The translations under genes and the position numbers were made by a program. From an uncultured Flavobacteriales bacterium (GTDB lineage Bacteria > Bacteroidota > Bacteroidia > Flavobacteriales_D > Crocinitomicaceae), in assembly GCA_903899795.1 (NCBI GenBank), contig CAIUKX010000520.1, positions 1 to 5,810 on the forward strand: a DNA stretch of 5,810 bases, read 5' to 3'. The notes under the pieces were generated by a model. That model was not told where the DNA came from and ran no database searches. It worked only from the letters and a program-made list of their open reading frames with translations. Each line of letters opens with the position of its first letter. Position 1 is the stretch's first letter. Positions 1-5,571 of this stretch are shown piece by piece.

Positions 1-537
1 ATGAAAGCTGATGGAAAAGTTGTAAAATCTGAGTTAGATTATGTCAAAATGTTTATCAGACAACAATTTGGAGATCAATATTCAGTGAACCATTTGCAAA
101 CCTTGAAGCATTTTTTAGATTCTGGTGACATTCCTTTGGATCAGATTTGCCAAGATGTAAGAATACGAATGCAGCCTGAAGTGAAAGTACAATTAATGCA
201 TTACATGTTTGGTATTGCGAAAGCAGACGGAAGTGTTTCCCAATCAGAGTTGAATGTATTGCAGGTGATTGCCAACATGATGGGTGTTTCGAATGTGGAC
301 TTTGAGAGTGTCAAAAACATGTTCTACAGAAATGTTGACTCGGATTATAAAATTTTGGGTATTGAAGCATCTGCAACCGATGAAGAAGTGAAAAAAGCAT
401 ATCGTCAAATGGCCATCAAATTTCATCCAGATAAAGTTGCTTCTATGGGCGAAGAATACGAAAAAGGAGCGAAGGAAAAATTCCAGCAAATCCAAGACGC
501 ATACGATGCAATCAAAAAATCGAGAGGGTTTAAGTGA
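1..537 (+). CDS. TerB-like/J-domain (DnaJ-family) co-chaperone, 5'-truncated
   Basis: This is the C-terminal 178 residues of a protein with a TerB-like helical domain (about 1-110) followed by a C-terminal J domain (about 114-178). The TerB part shows its repeated acidic motif twice, KADGKV at 2-7 and KADGSVSQSE at 74-83. The J domain has YKILGI at 116-121, KKAYRQMA at 131-138 and the catalytic HPD tripeptide at 142-144. J domains stimulate Hsp70 (DnaK) ATPase. There is no G/F region or zinc finger, so this is a class III, DjlA-like co-chaperone that picks a special client or location. From memory of the family, homologues carry a glycine-rich, possibly membrane-associated N-terminal stretch ahead of the first KADG motif. 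The ATG at base 1 is therefore probably an internal methionine, and the true start lies upstream of the window. The stop is TGA at 535-537. The client is unknown. Confidence 0.88.
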   Translation: MKADGKVVKSELDYVKMFIRQQFGDQYSVNHLQTLKHFLDSGDIPLDQICQDVRIRMQPEVKVQLMHYMFGIAKADGSVSQSELNVLQVIANMMGVSNVDFESVKNMFYRNVDSDYKILGIEASATDEEVKKAYRQMAIKFHPDKVASMGEEYEKGAKEKFQQIQDAYDAIKKSRGFK

Positions 538-540
538 GTA

Positions 541-625
541 ATTTTGAATGTTAAATGTTTGTATCTAAGGCTGACAATTTTTAAAAAAAATCAAGCCTTT
601 AACATTTAAAATCTAACATCAAAAT
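541..625. repeat. Imperfect palindrome filling a convergent intergenic gap
   Basis: Nearly all bases between the two convergent stop codons belong to one inverted repeat. Arms visible by direct reading are 541-547 with 619-625 (ATTTTGA/TCAAAAT), 549-553 with 614-618, 553-559 with 601-607 (AAATGTT/AACATTT), 567-572 with 594-599 (AAGGCT/AGCCTT) and 577-582 with 586-591 around an AAA loop. Base 553 can serve only one of its two partners. The arms are separated by bulges of about 7 bases on each side. No T-run follows the stem on either strand, so it is not a classical intrinsic terminator. It could still act as a bidirectional 3' end or mRNA-stabilising hairpin, or be one copy of a dispersed AT-rich intergenic repeat. 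Confidence 0.6.
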
Positions 626-1353
626 CATTTATTCTGACTGATTCCAATCAAAAACATGGTTGGGTATTTTTCCAGGTCAAAAGCTTTTTCTCTCCAATCT
701 TTGACAGTATAAGTTCTTACTGAAGCATTAGGATTCGTTAAATTGTGTGCTATACACAATTTCGTTTGATCAGCCAATTCATTCAAAAGATCTTCCAATA
801 CATTCATGTTTCTGAAAGGAGTATCCATAAAAATATGGGTACGATCATTTCGTCGGGCATCTCCTTCGAAATCTTTCATTTTCTTGATTCTTTCTTTACG
901 CTCTTTAGGAAGGTATCCATGAAAGGTAAAACTTTGCCCGCTGAACCCACTTCCAATCAATGCTAATAGGATAGAAGAAGGTCCTACTAAAGGCGTAACA
1001 TGAATTTCATTTTCATGGGCCAAAGCAACCAATTCGGCACCGGGATCAGCAATTCCGGGACAACCTGCTTCCGAAATGATAGCTAAGTCCTGACCGTTAA
1101 GAACTGGTTTCAACATTTTTTGCAATTCATCAATCGGTGTCTTCTTATTTAAGATAAAGAAGGTTGAATCATCAATTGGGAATTCGCGATCCAATTTTCT
1201 CAAATAACGCCGAGCTGATTTGATATCCTCGACCGCAAAGCATCTCAATTGAATAGCTATACTTGCCACATCTGGTGGAATAATATCTGTAGTGGTTTCT
1301 CCTCCTAAAGTGGAAGGTAATAGATAAATTTTTCCTTTTGCTACGTGTGACAT
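625..1353 (-). CDS. RsmI-like SAM-dependent methyltransferase (tetrapyrrole methylase fold)
   Basis: This 242-residue protein belongs to the tetrapyrrole (corrin/porphyrin) methylase superfamily and is closest in motifs to RsmI, which 2'-O-methylates C1402 of 16S rRNA. Visible motifs are the N-terminal strand GKIYLLPSTLGG (7-18), SEAGCPGIADPG (94-105), PLVGPSS (121-127) and FHGYLPK (144-150). The N-terminal segment differs from RsmI: the usual PTPIGNL is PSTLGGE here, and the AEDTR-like segment reads VEDIKS. The C-terminal extension of E. coli RsmI (about 286 residues) is missing. From memory, Bacteroidota carry such a short paralogue besides genuine RsmI, usually annotated only as a methyltransferase, so I give no gene symbol. 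The substrate is unknown; rRNA is plausible. The ATG at 1353 is 18 bases past the phosphatase stop, without a Shine-Dalgarno sequence. The stop is TGA at 627-625. Confidence 0.85.
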   Translation of the reverse strand: MSHVAKGKIYLLPSTLGGETTTDIIPPDVASIAIQLRCFAVEDIKSARRYLRKLDREFPIDDSTFFILNKKTPIDELQKMLKPVLNGQDLAIISEAGCPGIADPGAELVALAHENEIHVTPLVGPSSILLALIGSGFSGQSFTFHGYLPKERKERIKKMKDFEGDARRNDRTHIFMDTPFRNMNVLEDLLNELADQTKLCIAHNLTNPNASVRTYTVKDWREKAFDLEKYPTMFLIGISQNK

Positions 1354-1371
1354 ATATATGTATAAGTGTAA

Positions 1372-1842
1372 TTATTGAATTTGTCCTTTTTTTATTTTTT
1401 CTAAAATGAGGTCAGTTGCATCATCAAGCATTTGATAAACATCAATGAAACCTTGTTCGCCACCGAAATAAGGATCAGGGACTTCTAAATCTTTACCAGG
1501 ATGAATACTATTTAAAATTAGGTGAACTTTTTCCTGGTCTTTTTCATTTCTCGCCAATTGCAATACATTCGAACGATTACTTTTGTCCATGACATAAATA
1601 AGGTCAAAACGATCAAAATCTTCTACTACGAATTTTCTGGATCGTAACTGATCAATTGGAGTGCCAAGTATTTTTGCTGTTTGACGCATCCGGTGATCAG
1701 GAGCTTCACCAGCATGTAAACCCGATGTTCCTGCTGAGTCAACAAAAACCTCTAGCTGATTTTCTGCGATTTTTTTACGAAGCAAACCATCTGCCATTGG
1801 AGAACGACAAATGTTACCGAGACAAACCATCAAAATATTCAT
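1372..1842 (-). CDS. Low-molecular-weight protein-tyrosine phosphatase
   Basis: This 156-residue cytoplasmic enzyme hydrolyses phosphotyrosine (or related phosphoesters) through a cysteinyl-phosphate intermediate. The P-loop CX5R signature is at the N-terminus: C7-LGNIC-R13, followed by SP, with C7 the nucleophile and R13 the phosphate ligand. The general-acid DPY motif is at 123-125. The length is typical of the family, and the intact DPY plus the VCLGNICRSP signature favour phosphatase over the related arsenate reductases. No tyrosine kinase or polysaccharide-export gene is nearby, so the substrate cannot be inferred. It is the first gene of a probable two-gene minus-strand operon with the methyltransferase 18 bases downstream. 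The ATG at 1842 gives the usual short lead into the P-loop. From memory, this gene pair also sits together near dnaA in some flavobacteria; dnaA is not seen here. Confidence 0.93.
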   Translation of the reverse strand: MNILMVCLGNICRSPMADGLLRKKIAENQLEVFVDSAGTSGLHAGEAPDHRMRQTAKILGTPIDQLRSRKFVVEDFDRFDLIYVMDKSNRSNVLQLARNEKDQEKVHLILNSIHPGKDLEVPDPYFGGEQGFIDVYQMLDDATDLILEKIKKGQIQ

Positions 1843-1846
1843 GCAG

Positions 1847-1854
1847 CAAAATTA
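1847..1854 (-). promoter_or_regulatory. Candidate Bacteroidota -7 element, phosphatase promoter
   Basis: Read on the minus strand these bases are TAATTTTG, an exact match to the Bacteroidota -7 consensus TAnnTTTG. The element ends only 4 bases before the phosphatase ATG. Transcription would therefore begin at or next to the start codon and give a leaderless or nearly leaderless mRNA, in keeping with the absence of a Shine-Dalgarno sequence. No TTTG or TTG -33 element is visible at the expected 19-21 base spacing. In AT-rich DNA an 8-base degenerate match can be chance, so this is tentative. Confidence 0.3.
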
Positions 1855-1923
1855 AGGAAAGAATTTGATCTAGGGATTCTAATTGTCTACTTTAAAAAAG
1901 AAAGCCCGGTTATTTTGGTCACC

Positions 1924-1945
1924 TTTTACATGTATTTTACATATA
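1924..1945. repeat. Two adjacent 11-bp direct repeats (TTTTACATRTA)
   Basis: TTTTACATGTA (1924-1934) is followed directly by TTTTACATATA (1935-1945), identical at 10 of 11 positions. The first copy contains the palindrome TACATGTA (1927-1934). The spacing is about one helical turn, so both copies would face the same side of the DNA, as in tandem operator half-sites. No regulator is known for it and chance is possible in AT-rich DNA. Confidence 0.35.
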
Positions 1946-2076
1946 TAAGTAAACGTTTTGACATAAAAATAGATGAAAAATCAATTTTTTGAAAGGGATT
2001 TCTTCAAATATTCGTCAGAAAGATTCCATTCAATCGTTTAAAAGTATAGTTTGCTCATTCATCTAAAAAATTGTGA

Positions 2077-2113
2077 AAATTTAGCATAGTTATAACAAAC
2101 TAATTGCTAATTT
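2077..2113 (+). promoter_or_regulatory. Bulged hairpin/dyad upstream of rpoD
   Basis: TTAGCA (2081-2086) pairs with TGCTAA (2105-2110). Inside it, TAGTT (2087-2091) pairs with AACTA (2098-2102) around a 6-base loop, leaving a 2-base bulge at 2103-2104. Outside it, AAA (2077-2079) can pair with TTT (2111-2113) past one bulged base. The whole makes about 14 pairs ending 46 bases before the rpoD ATG. It could be a 5'-UTR hairpin if transcription begins upstream, or an operator dyad if the promoter overlaps it. There is no T-run after it, so it is not an intrinsic terminator. Most pairs are A-T. Confidence 0.35.
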
Positions 2114-2159
2114 AAACGTTATGAGAACATAGGGAATTATTAATTAAATACATATTGTT

Positions 2160-3029
2160 ATGAGACAGCTAAAGATCATTAAACAAGTAACCAACAGAGA
2201 AACTGCTTCTTTGGATAAATACTTACAAGAGATCGGTCGTGAAGACATGATTTCGGCAGATGAAGAAGTCGAATTAGCAATCCGAATCAGACAAGGCGAC
2301 AGAGCCGCTCTGGAGCGATTAACAAGAGCTAACTTACGTTTTGTTGTTTCCGTTGCGAAGCAGTACCAAAATCAAGGATTATCCCTTCCAGATTTAATCA
2401 ATGAAGGAAATATGGGATTGATCAAAGCTGCTGAGCGGTTTGATGAAACGAGAGGTTTTAAATTTATTTCCTATGCAGTTTGGTGGATTCGTCAATCAAT
2501 CCTTCAGGCATTAGCCGAACAAGCAAGAATTGTAAGACTTCCATTGAATAAAATCGGAGTCATCAATAAAATCAATAGAGCATATTCCGAATTGGAACAA
2601 AGATATGAAAGGCCACCTTCAGTGGATGAGTTAGCAGAAGAATTGGAATGTTCTCCTGAGGATGTACGACAATCCATTTCAAACAGCGGTCGTCATGTAT
2701 CAATGGACGCTTCATTAGTTGAAGGTGATGAATCTTCATCCAGCATGTATGACTTACTTCCGAATGATGGAATTCCTGGTCCTGAAAATGAATTGGTCAT
2801 TGAATCTTTGAGAAAAGATATTGAAAGATCTTTGACAACCTTAACTTCTCGTGAAGGTGATGTTGTGAGAATGTATTACGGATTAAGCGGACGCTATCCT
2901 TTAACACTAGAAGAAATTGGCGAAAAATTTGACCTTACAAGGGAAAGAGTTCGTCAAATTAAAGAAAAAGCAATCAGAAGGTTAAAACATACATCTCGAA
3001 GCCGGATGCTTAAGACATACCTAGGTTAA
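2160..3029 (+). CDS. rpoD: Housekeeping RNA polymerase sigma factor RpoD (sigma-A)
   Basis: This 289-residue primary sigma factor directs core RNA polymerase to housekeeping promoters. It begins almost directly with region 1.2 (about 17-50) and lacks regions 1.1 and the large non-conserved insert of E. coli sigma-70, the normal form in Bacteroidota. Region 2 spans about 54-123, with LPDLINEGNMGLIKA (76-90) and the promoter-melting/-10-reading segment YAVWWIRQSI (105-114). Region 3 is about 132-207, with RPPSVDELA at 151-159. Region 4 is about 220-282, with TLEEIGEKF (249-257) and the helix-turn-helix segment LTRERVRQIKEKAIRRLKH. In this phylum RpoD reads TTTG (-33) and TAnnTTTG (-7). The ATG at 2160 is supported by the conserved MRQLKI N-terminus; there is no Shine-Dalgarno sequence. 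All regions are intact. The stop TAA (3027-3029) overlaps the convergent priA stop. Confidence 0.97.
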   Translation: MRQLKIIKQVTNRETASLDKYLQEIGREDMISADEEVELAIRIRQGDRAALERLTRANLRFVVSVAKQYQNQGLSLPDLINEGNMGLIKAAERFDETRGFKFISYAVWWIRQSILQALAEQARIVRLPLNKIGVINKINRAYSELEQRYERPPSVDELAEELECSPEDVRQSISNSGRHVSMDASLVEGDESSSSMYDLLPNDGIPGPENELVIESLRKDIERSLTTLTSREGDVVRMYYGLSGRYPLTLEEIGEKFDLTRERVRQIKEKAIRRLKHTSRSRMLKTYLG

Positions 3030-5509
3030 GCGGGATCAACATCGATAACCATTTTGGTTGATTTATTAAAAGGAACGCTGTAGAATGAGGAAACAAGTTC
3101 TTGCAAGCGTTCCTTTACTTTTTTCTCTGGAGCATCTCGCTCTATTTTTAACTTGATATTTTTTAGAAAGAGATTGTTCACGCGTTTCACAACCGGGTAT
3201 TCAGGACCGATAATTCGTTCTTTGAATACTTCTCTCAGCTGATTAGCAAAATCAAAAGCACATTTATCTAGAACATATTCTTCCTTGTGTTTCAAGGTGA
3301 TGTCGATGATCTTATAAAATGGAGGGTAAAAATAATTTTTGCGCTCTATAATCTCGCTTTTATAAAATCCTACATAATCATGATCAATTACTTTTTGAAT
3401 TACCCAGTGATCGGGATCTCCGGTTTGAATAATAACATTACCACGTTTGTATTTTCTTCCTGAACGTCCGGCAACTTGTGACATCAATTGGTAGGATCGT
3501 TCAAATGCTCTGAAATCAGAACGATTCAATAGCATATCTGCATCTAAAATTCCAACTAGACTCACATTGTCAAAATCCAAACCTTTCGTAACCATTTGTG
3601 TTCCGATAAGAATGTCGATTTGTTTGTTTTCAAATTCATGAATGATATTTTCATAAGCATGCTTCGAACGTGTCGTATCCAAATCCATACGGCGAATGAC
3701 TTTTTCAGGTAGCATGATCGATAATTCATCTTCTATCTTCTCCGTTCCAAAGCCTACCATTTTCAAACGATTACTTCCACAGGCTGCACATGTACCGATA
3801 GGAGGTGAGTGATGACTGCAGTAATGACACTTTAAGGTGTTGGTATGTTTGTGATAGGTCAATGAAACATCACAATTTTTACATTTGGGCGTCCAGTTAC
3901 AGATTTCACACTGCCACATTGGAGTATAGCCTCTACGATTCTGGAATAATATGATCTGCTCACCCCGATTCAAAGCTTCTCTCATGGAATCAACTAGGAA
4001 AGTTGAAAAATGAGATTGCATGCTCTTTTGACGTCTTTCTTTTTTTAAATCGGCACAAAATATTTCCGGTAATTTCAATCCACCATAACGTTCGGAAAGC
4101 GTGATTAAACCATATTTTCCATTTTCAGCATTGTAATAGCTTTCAATCGATGGAGTTGCTGATCCTAGTAGTACTTTTGCCTTATACATGTGTCCCATAA
4201 CGACAGCACAATCACGGGCGTTATAACGAGGTGAAGGATCGTACTGCTTAAAAGAACTTTCATGTTCTTCGTCAACGATAATTAATCCTAAATCCGAAAA
4301 GGGAAGAAAAATGGATGAGCGCGCACCAAGAATAATTCGAAAACGATGCGGATTGTTATTGAGCACATTGTTCCAAATTTCTACTCGTTCATTTTGATTG
4401 AATTTAGAGTGATAAACTCCGATCAATTCTCCAAAATAAGTTGATAAACGCTGAATCAATTGTGTTGTTAATGCAATTTCGGGTAACAAAAATAATACTT
4501 GTTTCCCCAAAGCCAATTGTTCCCGAATCAATTCGACGTAGATTTCTGTTTTTCCAGAACCTGTTACTCCATGAAGAAGACAAACTTTTTTGGTTTCGAA
4601 TTCTACTCGTATTTCGCTTAATGCTATTTCCTGTGCCGGATTTAGAGATTTGAATTCTAAATTTGGGGTTTCTGCTTGTTCAAATCGTGAGATTGAGATT
4701 CTCTTTTGAATAATAATCCCATTTTTTTCCAATGTGTTTAAAGCTGAAATGGAAGCTCCGGCTTCTTCTAGTTTCTTTCGGAGTACTGGTTGAAATTTTG
4801 TGTCGCTATAATTTCCTTCACTTAAGAGAAGTAAAAGTACTTCCAGCTGTTTTTGACTTGATTTTTTAGTCTCTAGTGAACGAATAACTTCTTCCAGAAC
4901 AATTTGATTCAGTACAGTTTCAGCTAATTCAACAAATATGGCAGTTTTGGGACTGAATTTCTCGCTTAATTCTTCTTGAGAAAGGACAATTCGAGCATCG
5001 ATTAAAGATTTTATTATCGGATGAATCGTTTTGATTCCGACGATTTCAGAGATTTCTTTTAAATCAAGAACTTCTCGAAATTGCAATGCTTCTATGATTT
5101 GTAATTGTCTTTCGTTCAGTTTGTGCTGACTGAAATCAAAGTCGGGATGAAGAACAATTTTTGTTTCGCTTGCTAACTTGAAATTTGCTGGTAATGCTGC
5201 ATTCATTACATCACCGATCGGGGCCATGTAGTAGTTCGAAATCCATTGCCATAACTGAAGTTGTCTGGAAGTGATAATAGGGGATTCGTCTAAAACATGT
5301 TCGATGTATTTTGCCTGATAGACTGTCGGGATTGTTTCGTGGACTTTTGTGACAATTCCAGTCAATAATTTAGATTTTCCAAAAGGGACAATTACTCTGA
5401 TTCCTGGAAATACATTTGAATTGAGTTCAAAAGGAATACGATAGGTGTATACTTGATGAATCGCAATAGGAAGTATTACGTCGGCAAAAAGTGTTTTCCT
5501 TTCATCCAT
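3026..5509 (-). CDS. priA: Primosomal protein N', replication-restart helicase PriA
   Basis: This 827-residue superfamily-2 3'-5' DNA helicase binds abandoned replication forks and reloads the replisome. The N-terminal DNA-binding domain opens with FADVILPIAIHQVYTYRIP (8-26). A winged-helix and linker region runs to about 290. The helicase core has Walker A GVTGSGKT (314-321), Walker B DEEH (413-416), the aromatic-rich loop near SFKQYDPSPRYNARD (419-433), GSATPS (449-454), GTQMVTKGLDF (636-646) and motif VI QVAGRSGR (678-685). The zinc-binding insert has all eight cysteines: 534, 537, 543, 546, 561, 564, 574 and 577. The protein is longer than E. coli PriA (about 732), as is usual in Bacteroidota, mostly before the helicase core. 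The ATG at 5509 sets the conserved N-terminus at a normal distance, without a Shine-Dalgarno sequence. The stop overlaps the rpoD stop by convergence, and 62 bases separate its start from the upstream minus-strand gene. Confidence 0.97.
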   Translation of the reverse strand: MDERKTLFADVILPIAIHQVYTYRIPFELNSNVFPGIRVIVPFGKSKLLTGIVTKVHETIPTVYQAKYIEHVLDESPIITSRQLQLWQWISNYYMAPIGDVMNAALPANFKLASETKIVLHPDFDFSQHKLNERQLQIIEALQFREVLDLKEISEIVGIKTIHPIIKSLIDARIVLSQEELSEKFSPKTAIFVELAETVLNQIVLEEVIRSLETKKSSQKQLEVLLLLLSEGNYSDTKFQPVLRKKLEEAGASISALNTLEKNGIIIQKRISISRFEQAETPNLEFKSLNPAQEIALSEIRVEFETKKVCLLHGVTGSGKTEIYVELIREQLALGKQVLFLLPEIALTTQLIQRLSTYFGELIGVYHSKFNQNERVEIWNNVLNNNPHRFRIILGARSSIFLPFSDLGLIIVDEEHESSFKQYDPSPRYNARDCAVVMGHMYKAKVLLGSATPSIESYYNAENGKYGLITLSERYGGLKLPEIFCADLKKERRQKSMQSHFSTFLVDSMREALNRGEQIILFQNRRGYTPMWQCEICNWTPKCKNCDVSLTYHKHTNTLKCHYCSHHSPPIGTCAACGSNRLKMVGFGTEKIEDELSIMLPEKVIRRMDLDTTRSKHAYENIIHEFENKQIDILIGTQMVTKGLDFDNVSLVGILDADMLLNRSDFRAFERSYQLMSQVAGRSGRKYKRGNVIIQTGDPDHWVIQKVIDHDYVGFYKSEIIERKNYFYPPFYKIIDITLKHKEEYVLDKCAFDFANQLREVFKERIIGPEYPVVKRVNNLFLKNIKLKIERDAPEKKVKERLQELVSSFYSVPFNKSTKMVIDVDPA
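3069..3124 (+). terminator. Intrinsic terminator for rpoD, embedded antisense within priA
   Basis: AAAGGAACGCT (3069-3079) and AGCGTTCCTTT (3106-3116) form a perfect 11-bp stem. The arms continue inward with further pairs (3080-3104, 3081-3103 as G-U, 3082-3102, then GAA 3083-3085 with TTC 3098-3100 past one bulged base). On the plus strand the stem is followed by AC and six Ts (3119-3124), and an A-run precedes it, which is the layout of a rho-independent terminator. It starts 39 bases after the rpoD stop and suits that transcript. The bases also encode about residues 798-814 of PriA on the other strand. On the minus strand the flank is only TTTTAATAAAT and falls before the priA stop, so it should not serve priA. 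Confidence 0.7.
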
Positions 5510-5571
5510 GTGAATTCAACTTCAGAACATATTTGACCCGAAGATACTGTATAATCAGCTATAAAGAATAA

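Larger units (their letters stand above)
1843..2159. other. Divergent intergenic region between phosphatase gene and rpoD
   Basis: These 317 bases contain no credible gene and should carry the promoters of the minus-strand phosphatase operon and of rpoD. From left to right I see the -7 match at 1847-1854, two tandem 11-bp repeats at 1924-1945, a bulged inverted repeat at 2077-2113, and a copy of the rpoD start context (GTTATGAGA at 2118-2126, repeated at 2157-2165). The last 30 bases before rpoD are AT-rich with no Shine-Dalgarno sequence, as is usual in this phylum. I could not identify a full -33/-7 promoter for rpoD. Confidence 0.7.

Noticed and set aside
244..495. 83-codon minus-strand open frame
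   Set aside because: It lies antisense within the TerB/J-domain gene, is rich in Phe and His as expected of a reverse reading of AT-rich code, and shows no motif.
745..966. 73-codon plus-strand open frame
   Set aside because: It is a shadow within the methyltransferase gene with no recognisable domain.
1387..1400. Plus-strand T-runs as a terminator tail
   Set aside because: They are the reverse of Lys-rich codons at the phosphatase C-terminus, no plus-strand gene ends there, and I see no stem before them.
1372..1842. Arsenate reductase (ArsC, thioredoxin-coupled) instead of a phosphatase
   Set aside because: The VCLGNICRSP P-loop and DPY general-acid motif fit tyrosine phosphatases, and no ars genes are nearby.
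1656..1868. 70-codon plus-strand open frame
   Set aside because: It is antisense to the phosphatase gene, covers its conserved P-loop code, and has no protein motif.
1958..1963. TTGACA as a sigma-70 -35 box for rpoD
   Set aside because: No TATAAT-like box is found 16-18 bases downstream, and this phylum does not use the E. coli consensus.
1988..2008. Inverted repeat TTTGAA/TTCAAA
   Set aside because: It has only six mostly A-T pairs with a 9-base loop, which is expected by chance in this composition.
2045..2054. TATAGTTTGC as an rpoD -7 element
   Set aside because: The spacing between TA and TTTG is one or three bases rather than two, and no TTTG lies at -33 spacing upstream.
4441..4653. 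70-codon plus-strand open frame
   Set aside because: It is antisense to the Walker A part of priA and has hydrophobic composition typical of shadow frames.
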